DNA of 64,000 nucleotides from Acipenser ruthenus (GCF_902713425.1 NC_081198.1:23481188-23545187), one strand, 5' to 3'; numbered from the stretch's first letter, positions 41,021 to 53,028 are shown. Made by a program: numbers and translations. The notes: generated by a model not told the origin, from the sequence alone.

Positions 41021-41598
41021 GGCGACTTGGCCCTTGCCCGGGGCCCCCCAGCCCGGACGGCACAGGGGGATTCAAAGGTGGGTGCAAAATTTCAAGCACA
41101 AGCAGACCCCAAAAAAACGGGCTGCTGCTTCCAGAGGGGAAATGTGCAATTTAAGCAGGAGAAAACAAAACAAAGCAAAAACACACACATAACACCAAAA
41201 ACAAAACATAAACTGGCGGAGTGCGTCTTACAAATAGTCATGCCAAGCTGCTATGCTGTGCAAGGTGCCTTGGGTAACTACAACTGTGCCTCGCTGGCTG
41301 GCTGAAGGTCCTGGCATAGGGACATGTTCCACCACACTTGTCTGGTTAGCTGCATGCTCCCAGGAAACAACCTGCTGCTGTCTACATCATCACCACATGT
41401 GAATAAAAGAAAGAAAGACAGCAAGAAAGAAAGAGAGAAAGAAAGAGAGAAAGAGAGAAAGAAAGAGAGAAAGAAAAGAAAAAAGAAGTAAAACGGCGGG
41501 AAAACTTGCATCAACACTGGCACTCTCCCTCCAGCAGGGGTAGACAAAATGCTCACAGGAGAGATCCAGATCTGACTTTGACCAACGTTAGAGAAAGG

Positions 41599-41785
41599 TG
41601 TGCACCGTTCCCGGAGGTACTGCAATACCGGGCCGATGCGTGGAGTGGACGGAGCAAGCCCCTGTTCCATCTCCCGATTCCAAAAATCAATTTAATATAT
41701 GGTCCCCTGATAGGGGACGTATCAGATATTAAACTGATAAGAACAGATACTACACTTGATCTTAGCCAAAAGGCCGAGAAGCGAT
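41599..41785 (-). ncRNA. RNU2: U2 snRNA, unit 25
   Basis: Normal nt 28; counterpart of unit 22. Confidence 0.95.
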
Positions 41786-42373
41786 GGCGACTTGGCCCTT
41801 GCCCGGGGCCCCCCAGCCCGGACGGCACAGGGGGATTCAAAGGTGGGTGCAAAATTTCAAGCACAAGCAGACCCCAAAAAAACGGGCTGCTGCTTCCAGA
41901 GGGGAAATGTGCAATTTAAGCAGGAGAAAACAAAACAAAGCAAAAACACACACATAACACCAAAAACAAAACATAAACTGGCGGAGTGCGTCTTACAAAT
42001 AGTCATGCCAAGCTGCTATGCTGTGCAAGGTGCCTTGGGTAACTACAACTGTGCCTCGCTGGCTGGCTGGCTTGCTAAGAAGGTCCTGGCATAGGGACAT
42101 GTTCCACCACACTTGTCTGGTTAGCTGCATGCTCCCAGGAAACAACCTGCTGCTGTCTACATCATCACCACATGTGAATAAAAGAAAGAAAGACAGCAAG
42201 AAAGAAAGAGAGAAAGAAAGAGAGAAAGAGAGAAAGAAAGAGAGAAAGAAAAAAAAAAAGAAGTAAAACGGCGGGAAAACTTGCATCAACACTGGCACTC
42301 TCCCTCCAGCAGGGGTAGACAAAATGCTCACAGGAGAGATCCAGATCTGACTTTGACCAACGTTAGAGAAAGG

Positions 42374-42560
42374 TGTGCACCGTTCCCGGAGGTACTGCAA
42401 TACCGGGCCGATGCGTGGAGTGGACGGAGCAAGCCCCTGTTCCATCTCCCGATTCCAAAAATCAATTTAATATATGGTCCCCTGATAGGGGACGTATCAG
42501 ATATTAAACTGATAAGAACAGATACTACACTTCATCTTAGCCAAAAGGCCGAGAAGCGAT
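42374..42560 (-). ncRNA. RNU2: U2 snRNA, unit 26 (C28G)
   Basis: Counterpart of unit 23. Confidence 0.93.
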
Positions 42561-43158
42561 GGCGACTTGGCCCTTGCCCGGGGCCCCCCAGCCCGGACGG
42601 CACAGGGGGATTCAAAGGTGGGTGCAAAATTTCAAGCACAAGCAGACCCCAAAAAAACGGGCTGCTGCTTCCAGAGGGGAAATGTGCAATTTAAGCAGGA
42701 GAAAACAAAACAAAGCAAAAACACACACATAACACCAAAAACAAAACATAAACTGGCGGAGTGCGTCTTACAAATAGTCATGCCAAGCTGCTATGCTGTG
42801 CAAGGTGCCTTGGGTAACTACAACTGTGCCTCGCTGGCTGGCTGGCTTGCTAAGAAGGTCCTGGCATAGGGACATGTTCCACCACACTTGTCTGGTTAGC
42901 TGCATGCTCCCAGGAAACAACCTGCTGCTGTCTACATCATCACCACATGTGAATAAAAGAAAGAAAGACAGCAAGAAAGAAAGAGAGAAAGAAAGAGAGA
43001 AAGAGAGAAAGAAAGAGAGAAAGAAAGAAAGAAAGAAAAAAAAAGAAGTAAAACGGCGGGAAAACTTGCATCAACACTGGCACTCTCCCTCCAGCAGGGG
43101 TAGACAAAATGCTCACAGGAGAGATCCAGATCTGACTTTGACCAACGTTAGAGAAAGG

Positions 43159-43345
43159 TGTGCACCGTTCCCGGAGGTACTGCAATACCGGGCCGATGCG
43201 TGGAGTGGACGGAGCAAGCCCCTGTTCCATCTCCCGATTCCAAAAATCAATTTAATATATGGTCCCCTGATAGGGGACGTATCAGATATTAAACTGATAA
43301 GAACAGATACTACACTTCATCTTAGCCAAAAGGCCGAGAAGCGAT
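43159..43345 (-). ncRNA. RNU2: U2 snRNA, unit 27 (C28G)
   Basis: Counterpart of unit 24; last C28G copy in the array. Confidence 0.93.
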
Positions 43346-43923
43346 GGCGACTTGGCCCTTGCCCGGGGCCCCCCAGCCCGGACGGCACAGGGGGATTCAA
43401 AGGTGGGTGCAAAATTTCAAGCACAAGCAGACCCCAAAAAAACGGGCTGCTGCTTCCAGAGGGGAAATGTGCAATTTAAGCAGGAGAAAACAAAACAAAG
43501 CAAAAACACACACATAACACCAAAAACAAAACATAAACTGGCGGAGTGCGTCTTACAAATAGTCATGCCAAGCTGCTATGCTGTGCAAGGTGCCTTGGGT
43601 AACTACAACTGTGCCTCGCTGGCTGGCTGAAGGTCCTGGCATAGGGACATGTTCCACCACACTTGTCTGGTTAGCTGCATGCTCCCAGGAAACAACCTGC
43701 TGCTGTCTACATCATCACCACATGTGAATAAAAGAAAGAAAGACAGCAAGAAAGAAAGAGAGAAAGAAAGAGAGAAAGAGAGAAAGAAAGAGAGAAAGAA
43801 AAGAAAAAAGAAGTAAAACGGCGGGAAAACTTGCATCAACACTGGCACTCTCCCTCCAGCAGGGGTAGACAAAATGCTCACAGGAGAGATCCAGATCTGA
43901 CTTTGACCAACGTTAGAGAAAGG

Positions 43924-44110
43924 TGTGCACCGTTCCCGGAGGTACTGCAATACCGGGCCGATGCGTGGAGTGGACGGAGCAAGCCCCTGTTCCATCTCCC
44001 GATTCCAAAAATCAATTTAATATATGGTCCCCTGATAGGGGACGTATCAGATATTAAACTGATAAGAACAGATACTACACTTGATCTTAGCCAAAAGGCC
44101 GAGAAGCGAT
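43924..44110 (-). ncRNA. RNU2: U2 snRNA, unit 28
   Basis: Normal nt 28; after this unit the 2325-bp periodicity stops. Confidence 0.95.
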
Positions 44111-44690
44111 GGCGACTTGGCCCTTGCCCGGGGCCCCCCAGCCCGGACGGCACAGGGGGATTCAAAGGTGGGTGCAAAATTTCAAGCACAAGCAGACCCC
44201 AAAAAAACGGGCTGCTGCTTCCAGAGGGGAAATGTGCAATTTAAGCAGGAGAAAACAAAACAAAGCAAAAACACACACATAACACCAAAAACAAAACATA
44301 AACTGGCGGAGTGCGTCTTACAAATAGTCATGCCAAGCTGCTATGCTGTGCAAGGTGCCTTGGGTAACTACAACTGTGCCTCGCTGGCTGGCTGGCTTGC
44401 TAAGAAGGTCCTGGCATAGGGACATGTTCCACCACACTTGTCTGGTTAGCTGCATGCTCCCAGGAAACAACCTGCTGCTGTCTACATCATCACCACATGT
44501 GAATAAAAGAAAGAAAGACAGCAAGAAAGAAAGAGAGAAAGAAAGAGAGAAAGAAAGAGAGAAAGAAAAGAAAAAAGAAGTAAAACGGCGGGAAAACTTG
44601 CATCAACACTGGCACTCTCCCTCCAGCAGGGGTAGACAAAATGCTCACAGGAGAGATCCAGATCTGACTTTGACCAACGTTAGAGAAAGG

Positions 44691-44877
44691 TGTGCACCGT
44701 TCCCGGAGGTACTGCAATCCCGGGCCGATGCGTGGAGTGGACGGAGCAAGCCCCTGTTCCATCTCCCGATTCCAAAAATCAATTTAATATATGGTCCCCT
44801 GATAGGGGACGTATCAGATATTAAACTGATAAGAACAGATACTACACTTGATCTTAGCCAAAAGGCCGAGAAGCGAT
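44691..44877 (-). ncRNA. RNU2: U2 snRNA, unit 29 (T159G)
   Basis: Normal nt 28; private T-to-G change at nt 159 in the 3' stem-loop region. Confidence 0.94.
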
Positions 44878-45444
44878 GGCGACTTGGCCCTTGCCCGGGG
44901 CCCCCCAGCCCGGACGGCACAGGGGGATTCAAAGGTGGGTGCAAAATTTCAAGCACAAGCAGACCCCAAAAAAACGGGCTGCTGCTTCCAGAGGGGAAAT
45001 GTGCAATTTAAGCAGGAGAAAACAAAACAAAGCAAAAACACACACATAACACCAAAAACAAAACATAAACTGGCGGAGTGCGTCTTACAAATAGTCATGC
45101 CAAGCTGCTATGCTGTGCAAGGTGCCTTGGGTAACTACAACTGTGCCTCGCTGGCTGGCTGGCTTGCTAAGAAGGTCCTGGCATAGGGACATGTTCCACC
45201 ACACTTGTCTGGTTAGCTGCATGCTCCCAGGAAACAACCTGCTGCTGTCTACATCATCACCACATGTGAATAAAAGAAAGAAAGACAGCAAGAAAGAAAG
45301 AGAGAAAGAAAGAGAAAGAAAAAAAAAAAAGAAGTAAAACGGCGGGAAAACTTGCATCAACACTGGCACTCTCCCTCCAGCAGGGGTAGACAAAATGCTC
45401 ACAGGAGAGATCCAGATCTGACTTTGACCAACGTTAGAGAAAGG

Positions 45445-45631
45445 TGTGCACCGTTCCCGGAGGTACTGCAATACCGGGCCGATGCGTGGAGTGGACGGAG
45501 CAAGCCCCTGTTCCATCTCCCGATTCCAAAAATCAATTTAATATATGGTCCCCTGATAGGGGACGTATCAGATATTAAACTGATAAGAACAGATACTACA
45601 CTTGATCTTAGCCAAAAGGCCGAGAAGCGAT
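45445..45631 (-). ncRNA. RNU2: U2 snRNA, unit 30
   Basis: Majority sequence; lies in the array's shortest spacing interval (754 bp from unit 29), because of a short GA tract. Confidence 0.95.
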
Positions 45632-46211
45632 GGCGACTTGGCCCTTGCCCGGGGCCCCCCAGCCCGGACGGCACAGGGGGATTCAAAGGTGGGTGCAAAA
45701 TTTCAAGCACAAGCAGACCCCAAAAAAACGGGCTGCTGCTTCCAGAGGGGAAATGTGCAATTTAAGCAGGAGAAAACAAAACAAAGCAAAAACACACACA
45801 TAACACCAAAAACAAAACATAAACTGGCGGAGTGCGTCTTACAAATAGTCATGCCAAGCTGCTATGCTGTGCAAGGTGCCTTGGGTAACTACAACTGTGC
45901 CTCGCTGGCTGGCTGGCTTGCTAAGAAGGTCCTGGCATAGGGACATGTTCCACCACACTTGTCTGGTTAGCTGCATGCTCCCAGGAAACAACCTGCTGCT
46001 GTCTACATCATCACCACATGTGAATAAAAGAAAGAAAGACAGCAAGAAAGAAAGAGAGAAAGAAAGAGAGAAAGAAAGAGAGAAAGAAAAAAAAAAAGAA
46101 GTAAAACGGCGGGAAAACTTGCATCAACACTGGCACTCTCCCTCCAGCAGGGGTAGACAAAATGCTCACAGGAGAGATCCAGATCTGACTTTGACCAACG
46201 TTAGAGAAAGG

Positions 46212-46325
46212 TGTGCACCGTTCCCGGAGGTACTGCAATACCGGGCCGATGCGTGGAGTGGACGGAGCAAGCCCCTGTTCCATCTCCCGATTCCAAAAAT
46301 CAATTTAATATATGGTCCCCTGATA
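46212..46325 (-). pseudogene. U2 snRNA unit 31, 3' portion (nt 74-187), cut by LINE E
   Basis: 114 nt of U2; the break falls in the loop of stem-loop IIb, 20 nt away from the break used by LINES C and D. Confidence 0.92.
46310..46325. repeat. Target-site duplication of LINE E (3' side), 16 bp
   Basis: ATATGGTCCCCTGATA, matching 52453-52468 (U2 nt 74-89). The final TA may instead be the element's own end. Confidence 0.85.
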
Positions 46326-46853
46326 CTCTTTTATTGAGATTTTACATTTTTTTACATTTACACCCATTCGTTTTTTCATTCATTTTACATTTCTTTTAAA
46401 GATGACATTCATGCATACAGACATACATTTTGTTTTAAAAGCATTTAAAACACATTTAAAAACACCAAGACAATTGTGCTTTGTACATGGTTAAAACAGA
46501 CACAGATTAAAATCAACATGAAAAAAACCTGTGCTGTTTTAAAAGTGACTGGAAAAAAAGAACCATCTATAAAAAACCAGTGCTTGTGAGGGCCGGGGAG
46601 TGCTCTCTAAAAAGGTTCAAAAGTGAACATAAAACTATATTACTAAAACAGGGACAGGGGAAAAGGGACAGTGTGTAAAACAGTGCGTTAAAATTCTAAA
46701 ATTTTAAAACACTTAAAATGTAACTTTTAATAGTTTACATTAAAAATCTTAAAGATACATAAAACAAAACAAAACAAAATCAAATAAAACATTCAACGTA
46801 AATCAAATAAAAGTCCATAAAACTGAAACAAAAAGACTACATAAAACCAGGGC

Positions 46854-46904
46854 ACCGTTGAAAAACGGTCATGCCAGCTAAAAAGGGCGGAATGCTGGCA
46901 TGAC
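46854..46904 (-). promoter_or_regulatory. Twin hairpins in LINE E 3' UTR
   Basis: Both stems and loops are the same as in LINE C. Confidence 0.7.
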
Positions 46905-46974
46905 AAAATAAATAAATGGCTTAACGGTGCCCCGTAGTCCCGCTCCTAGGAGCTAGCGGTTCCAGTTTTTTCCT

Positions 46975-49900
46975 TCATTCCATCTTCACGTCCTGAAGTC
47001 CGGCGATCCTCCACTCCGCGCAGGCCTTGTCCTTCCCGAGGGTCCGGATGTCCAGAATTACAAAGTCCTTGATAAGAGTTTGTGCCCTTCTGGTCGTGGT
47101 GATAGTGTCTAGCTCCTGCTTGTGATAGACACAGACGTTACGGCCTTCCCACAGGATCTGCTTGACAACATTGATGACACGCCAAACGCACTTAGCTGTG
47201 CTGGTAGTGATTCCTCCCGCAGGCCCATAGAGCACAGTCTCAGCGGTCATCTTGGCCGTGTCAGCAAACCTGTTTAGGAAGACAGAGACAGAGAGCCAGA
47301 CACTGCCAGCCACATCACACTCCCAGAAGATATGGGCTGGTGTTTCTCTCTTGCGGCACTTTGCATAGGGGCATGTTTCTACTTGGGCTAGTCCCCTCCT
47401 GAACATGAACGCTCGAGTGGGGAGTGCACTGTGGACGGTGTTCCATGCTATATCCTTCTGGACATTACTGAGGCAGCTGTGAGACACATTCTCCCAGATT
47501 TTTTGGCTTTGGGTGAGGGAGAAAGTAGCTACTTTTTCAATTTCCTGGGAACCGGCAAGATATTTAGTTACAGCCTTGTATTCCCAGGAGGCCAATTTTG
47601 CTTTACTAAGCCCAATTTATATATAGTGTCCCTTAAGGTTCTATAATACAATGGGGGGTCCCAGGAGTACGGCACGGTGTTATCAATAGTGCAGAGGCCC
47701 AAGGCCCTGAGACAGGTGGCAAAATAGAAACGATTCATGTAACATACCTTCCTGTCCAGGGCCTGGATGTTCTTGATAGTTTGCGTGAGCCCCTGCACTC
47801 GGGTGAGCTGCACAACGTCCGGGACCCCCTTACCTCCCTTCTTGTCGGCTTTACTCAGGGTGGCTCGCTTTACCCTCTCCATCTTGCTGCCCCAGATAAA
47901 GCGGTGGATAATGCGGTCCACCACTTTTTTGGTGGTCCTGTCTGGGGGAAAGATTTTTCCTACATAAGAGAGGATGGGGAACAGTATAGACTTTGTTATT
48001 AATACTCTACCCGTCATTGTTAAGGATCTTGTGCTCCATCCGCCAATCTTTTTACGGACCTGGTTAATGGCCGCCGTCCAGCTCTGGGCCCCCGAGCTAT
48101 TGTTCTCGAAAATGAGGCCCAGAATCTTGATTTTGTCCTTTTTGACAGGGTACATGTCCGACAGTTCCCTATCTACCTGCCAATTTTTAGACACGTAGAC
48201 TTCGCTCTTGGACTTATTAATCACTGCCCCGGTCGCCGTGCAGTACTTCTCAAGGATATTACTAATCCGAGGTACCGACGATGTGTTGGTGCAAATGAGT
48301 GACACATCGTCCATATATGCTGTTGTTTTGACCTGGACCCCGTTGGATCCAGGCAGCTGGAAACCAGTTATATTGGTATCCCTACGAATTGCCTGCAGGA
48401 GGGGTTCAATGCACACGACATATAGCAGTGGGGATAGTGGGCAACCCTGTCTGACCCCTGACTGGATAGATATTTTACCAGTCAGGTGCCTGTTCACCAA
48501 GACTCGGGTACTAATGTTTGTATATATGGTTTTAACCCACTCCCTAAGTCCAGGAGCGAATTTCACCTGGTCCATCACTTTGTACATATATTCATGGCTT
48601 ACCCTATCGAACGCCTTCTCCTGGTCAAGGTTGAACAGGCAGAGGGGATGGTTCCGTTCTCTAGAATAAGCCAGAATGTCCCTTGTTAACATTAAAATAT
48701 CCGTGATGGACCTCCCTGGGACGCCACAAGCCTGGTCGGGGCCAATGACCAAAGGGAGGTGTACTTGTAGCCGGAGCATCAGAGCTTTGGCTAGTATCTT
48801 GTAGTCCACGCAAAGGAGGCTGATTGGGCGCCAATTCCGTAGATCTTTAACTTCCCCTTTCTTATGAAGGAGAGTAATTACACTCTCCCGCATAGAAGGG
48901 CCCAACCGCTTCTCCCTGTAGACCGCTCTGTAGACCTCCGCTAAATGGACTTTTAGCGTGTCCCAAAAAAGATGGTAATACTCACCCGGGATGCCATCTG
49001 GACCTGGCGTCTTACCGGTGTTCATGGTCTTAACCGCCTGGGTGAGCTCCTCCAGCGTGAGTTCTGGGTCCTTCTCCTCCTCCTCGTCGTCCCGCACTGA
49101 GTCAGGCTCCAACTGGCTCAGGAACCACTCTATCAGGGTGTCATCTGTAGCTTTGATGTTATACAGGTCCCTATAGAAGTTCTCTACCACTTTTTTCACT
49201 CCCTCACTATCCTCTACTATCCTCCCCCTGCTGTCGAGCATGGAGGACATCAAGTGCCGCTTCTCCCTCGTTTTCTGGAAGAAGAAGCGAGTACTCTTTT
49301 CGTCTTCCTCCATTTTTTGCACTTTTGCATTGTGCATGACCTTTCGTTGTTCCTCCCTACAAAGCACTGAAAGATCTAGCTTGGTCTGGGCTATCTCGTC
49401 GCTTACAGGGAACCCCCGAAGCTGAAGCAGGCTCAGACGCTGGAGGGCAGCATTCAGGTGTTTATATTTGGCCCTCCTTTCTTTTGCTTTCCTCTTGCCT
49501 GCTGCTATGAAATAACCCTTAGTTCTCATTTTGACCATCTCCCACCACTCTATAGGGGAGTTGAATAGGTCACGCAAAGTGGTCCACTCAACAAGCCTGC
49601 TCTTATAGGCTGCAGCTATGGAGGGGTCATCGAGTAAGGAGGTGTTTAATTTCCAGACCCCTGACCCCATCTGGGAGGTCTGAGGGACCTGCAATGTTAC
49701 CTGCAGGAGCCTATGGTCAGAGAAGAAGACGGCCTGGGTGTCTACTGCCGTCTTCGTAAGGGAGCTGGTATGCAGGACGAGATCTATACGGGAGAAGGAG
49801 GTCCCAGATGAGCTCACCCAGGTAAAGGGAGGCACCAGGTCCTTACCTGCATCACACAGGGAGAAATCAAATATTACGGAGGACAAAACTCTACTAGAGC

Positions 49901-50417
49901 GGTCGTTGCGTGGCCTGCTCCGGTCTACGTCCCTCAGAGCACAATTGAAGTCACCTGACACGATGACGGGTACGTTCCCCAGCAGGAGTGGACGCAGCTG
50001 TGGAAAAAATTGAACTCTTTCGTTTTGGTTAGTGGGTGCGTAGACATTGACCAGTCTGAGGGGAGTGTTGTTGTATGTCACATCCACGCTCAGAATTCTA
50101 CCAGGTTCTACCTCCCTGCTGCTGCGGGAGGTAATAAATGGGTTTTTAAACAGGATACCTACTCCGTCGGCTCTGGCTATGTTGGAGCCCGACCAGAAGG
50201 AGTCCCCCAGGGTCCAAGTCTCCTTCAGGTTCCTATAATCAGGGCTCGACGAAATACCACACTCCTGCAGAAAGATGAGATCTGCTTTCAAGTTAGCTAG
50301 ATAGTTTAGTACATCAAATCTTTTTTGTGTCTCCCTGATGCTCCTGACATTAACAGACACACATATCAGGGCCATCAGGGTAGCTAACAAGAAAAGGAGT
50401 CGCTGCGTCCACCCCAT
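46975..50417 (-). pseudogene. LINE E ORF2: endonuclease/RT with one frameshift
   Basis: Open from 50417 to 47568 (949 aa, holding the endonuclease, RT and AYMDD) and again from 47595 to 46975 (206 aa, holding the C-terminal CPYAKCRKRETPAHIFWEC cluster). The break lies near 47605, where one T present in LINES C and D is absent. One residue also differs in the linker (EKSTRF for EKCTRF). The catalytic part is intact but the C-terminal domain is out of frame. Confidence 0.93.
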
Positions 50418-50422
50418 AGCGA

Positions 50423-52369
50423 CTATGATTGGGAGGTCGGGACACTCTTCCTACTCTTAGCTCTACGCTTGCTTCGAGGGGGCTTGGGCTTATTTGCAAC
50501 TCCCATCACCCCTGAGAAGGTACTCACTGCTGCCTCGTCCAAGAAGGCACCGTCTTTATATGCACAGTACGTGGAGTTGTTGGGGCTATTCAACTCCCCA
50601 CAAGGTAAGTCTGGTGGAACTTGCTCAGGGCCCCTCGGAACGTGTGGGTCAGCTTTGTCCTGGGGGGGGTTTATGACAGACAGCATTCTTTGGCTGTTAC
50701 CGTCTGTTGAATTGGAGCTGTTAGCAGACTTCTGGCTTACTGCGTCCAGGGGTATTCCCATGTCCTCCAGTGCTGTATCTAGGAGGACCTCTAGGGGGCC
50801 CCTGGTTTTGCCCATACAAGGGAGGGGGTCAAGGATGCTTTGAAGGGAGGCCCTTCGCTTGAAGAGGGTCATTGCTACCGAGGTACTGCTGGTCAGGGAA
50901 GGTGTTGACCCCGACCTCTCCCTCGGTGCATTAGTGAACACCTCTTCTGCGAGGTGTGCTAGGGTTTGTGCCAACGACTGGGAAGGCTGGCTGGGGATGC
51001 CCTGGCTGGCTGCTACCTGCCCACTAGGCGGCAGTGTAGCCATCCCACTCGCCTCCGTCTCTGCCTGCGAGGGCAAGACTGGGGACTTTGTGTGGACATT
51101 AGCTGGTTTTGGATCTATGGGGGCCACCTGCAACTTGCTGTCTTTGATCCTGATCTTCTTTCTTTTCCCCCCCTCGTCTCTACCCTTTCTTTTCCCCACC
51201 CTCTGCTGGTTCTTCACTCCCTTCCCCTCCTTCTCACTCTCACTTTCACTGTCGCTTTCGCTTTCCTCCCCCACGGACTCAATCCTTATGGCGTCATAAC
51301 GAGAGCCGAGGGGGAGTGCTGGCGCTGAGAGGGCCCTACTCAGGGGGGGGCCGCTGCTGGGTCCGGGCTCCCACCCTGCCTCGTGTTCTGCATCAGAGGA
51401 GCTACTGGAGGAGCTAGTGGAGTGGCTGTTGTACTCTCTCTCTGGGCTGGGGGAAGGGGTCCTCGTAAAACGGGACATGTCTCGGGGGCGGGGGGGTGAG
51501 GGGGGTGCTGGTGATGATGGTGGTGCTGGAGTCTGGGTCTTGGATACTGTTGGTGGTGATGTGGACTGATCTTTGTTACTTGCTCCCTCTTCCTGCTCAG
51601 GCCTAGGCTTGTTCGTGTTTGCCTTGCTGGCTCTGGCCATGTTGGCATAGGAAGAGGGGCAGTCCTTAAACAGGTGCCCCTTCTTTCCACACAAATTGCA
51701 CTGCCTCTCTTCTCTGCAGTGGCTGGTCTCGTGGGGGGCGCCGCAGTTCCTGCACTTGACTACAGTACACGCGGCCGCCAGGTGTCCTAATTCCCCACAT
51801 TTCCTGCAGAGTTTTGGCATCCCATTATAGAATACCAGCCCTCTGTTGGGCCCTAACACTATGGAGTTTGGAATGTGGCGGACGCCTCCAATGCCCGATG
51901 GATCAACATTAAGGCGTACCAGCCACTTTCTGGCTCCTGTCCAAACCCCATCTTCATCTGTAATTTTCCTCCCTTCTGATGACACCCTCCCATAGCGGTT
52001 AAGCCATGTTGTAATATCATAGTCGCTAACAGCCTCATTGAAAAATTGGACAGTAACAACTTTCATTTCTCTGTCTGTCAGTGCATCCACACAAAATTCT
52101 TTGTATGGAGCGAGATATTTATTCTCCCCCCAAAAGGACCACATTTCTTGTAACTTTTGGGGGTTCCTAAAACTGACCTCAAACACTTCCTTAAGCCCTG
52201 GCAATTTCACCAAACAATTCAAGTCAGAAGGGGAAAAACCCATACCCCTCTGAAGAATGGTCCGGCTGAACTCCAGTCTCGTCAGTCCTGGTTCCGTTTC
52301 ATCTTGCTTGTTTCTTGTGAAGCGCACCGCATTGTGCCTCCTGGTCTCCTGGGTTGGCCGGAACGCCAT
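50423..52369 (-). CDS. LINE E ORF1: CCHC zinc-knuckle protein (648 aa)
   Basis: Full-length and open, the same length as LINE C ORF1, with the same three zinc knuckles. Small differences include KANTNKP for KANMNKP, GKRKKIRIK for GKKKKIRIK and INPPQDK for ITPPQDK. It is followed by the 5-nt TCGCT gap before the ORF2 start, as in C. Confidence 0.93.
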   Translation of the reverse strand: MAFRPTQETRRHNAVRFTRNKQDETEPGLTRLEFSRTILQRGMGFSPSDLNCLVKLPGLKEVFEVSFRNPQKLQEMWSFWGENKYLAPYKEFCVDALTDREMKVVTVQFFNEAVSDYDITTWLNRYGRVSSEGRKITDEDGVWTGARKWLVRLNVDPSGIGGVRHIPNSIVLGPNRGLVFYNGMPKLCRKCGELGHLAAACTVVKCRNCGAPHETSHCREERQCNLCGKKGHLFKDCPSSYANMARASKANTNKPRPEQEEGASNKDQSTSPPTVSKTQTPAPPSSPAPPSPPRPRDMSRFTRTPSPSPEREYNSHSTSSSSSSSDAEHEAGWEPGPSSGPPLSRALSAPALPLGSRYDAIRIESVGEESESDSESESEKEGKGVKNQQRVGKRKGRDEGGKRKKIRIKDSKLQVAPIDPKPANVHTKSPVLPSQAETEASGMATLPPSGQVAASQGIPSQPSQSLAQTLAHLAEEVFTNAPRERSGSTPSLTSSTSVAMTLFKRRASLQSILDPLPCMGKTRGPLEVLLDTALEDMGIPLDAVSQKSANSSNSTDGNSQRMLSVINPPQDKADPHVPRGPEQVPPDLPCGELNSPNNSTYCAYKDGAFLDEAAVSTFSGVMGVANKPKPPRSKRRAKSRKSVPTSQS

Positions 52370-52452
52370 CCTTCAGCTGGCTCCTCCGATTGGGGTGGGA
52401 GAAGCCTCTGGACGTCCGGGTTGTCTCTCTCTACGGAAAAGAGACAAGAGAC

Positions 52453-52468
52453 ATATGGTCCCCTGATA
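52453..52468. repeat. Target-site duplication of LINE E (5' side)
   Basis: Second copy of U2 nt 74-89. Confidence 0.85.
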
Positions 52469-52541
52469 GGGGACGTATCAGATATTAAACTGATAAGAAC
52501 AGATACTACACTTGATCTTAGCCAAAAGGCCGAGAAGCGAT
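52453..52541 (-). pseudogene. U2 snRNA unit 31, 5' portion (nt 1-89)
   Basis: The rightmost U2 sequence in the window, normal at nt 28, with a PSE-like block upstream. The spacer has extra changes not seen elsewhere (for example an added A near 52799 and an altered GGCT run), as expected at an array edge. Confidence 0.92.
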
Positions 52542-52929
52542 GGCGACTTGGCCCTTGCCCGGGGCCCCCCAGCCCGGACGGCACAGGGGGATTCAAAGGT
52601 GGGTGCAAAATTTCAAGCACAAGCAGACCCCAAAAAAACGGGCTGCTGCTTCCAGAGGGGAAATGTGCAATTTAAACAGGAGAAAACAAAGCAAAAACAC
52701 ACACATAACACCAAAAACAAAACATAAACTGGCGGAGTGCGTCTTACAAATAGTCATGCCAAGCTGCTATGCTGTGCAAGGTGCCTTGGGTAACTACAAA
52801 CTGTGCCTCGCTGGCTGGCTGGCTGGCTAAGAAGGACCTGGCATAGGGACATGTTCCACCACACTTGTCTGGTTAGCTGCATGCTCCCAGGAAACAAACT
52901 GCTGCTGTCTACATCATCACCACATGTGA

Positions 52930-52990
52930 ATAAAAGAAAGAAAGACAGCAAGAAAGAAAGAGAGAAAGAAAGAGAGAAAGAGAGAAAGAG

Positions 52991-53028
<38 letters not shown>

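Larger units (their letters stand above)
36949..43923 (-). repeat. Three-unit higher-order repeat, three copies of 2325 bp
   Basis: U2 starts at 36949, 39274, 41599 and 43924 are each 2325 bp apart. Within each block the order is normal U2, C28G U2, C28G U2, with spacings 775, 785 and 765. One unit per block has a short deletion in the GGCT-rich spacer (for example near 36652, 38978, 41304). Copies look identical by eye, so the amplification is very recent or the assembly has been expanded or collapsed here. Confidence 0.9.
46326..52452 (-). mobile_element. LINE E: LINE C-family copy at a third U2 position
   Basis: About 6.1 kb: complete 3' UTR, a frameshifted ORF2, a full ORF1 and only about 83 nt of 5' UTR, so it is 5'-truncated just before ORF1. 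A few bases at the 5' junction (near 52445-52452) match neither LINE C nor U2 and look like filler. Insertion duplicated 16 bp of U2 and lies in stem-loop IIb rather than IIa. The sequence is otherwise almost identical to C and D. Confidence 0.92.
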
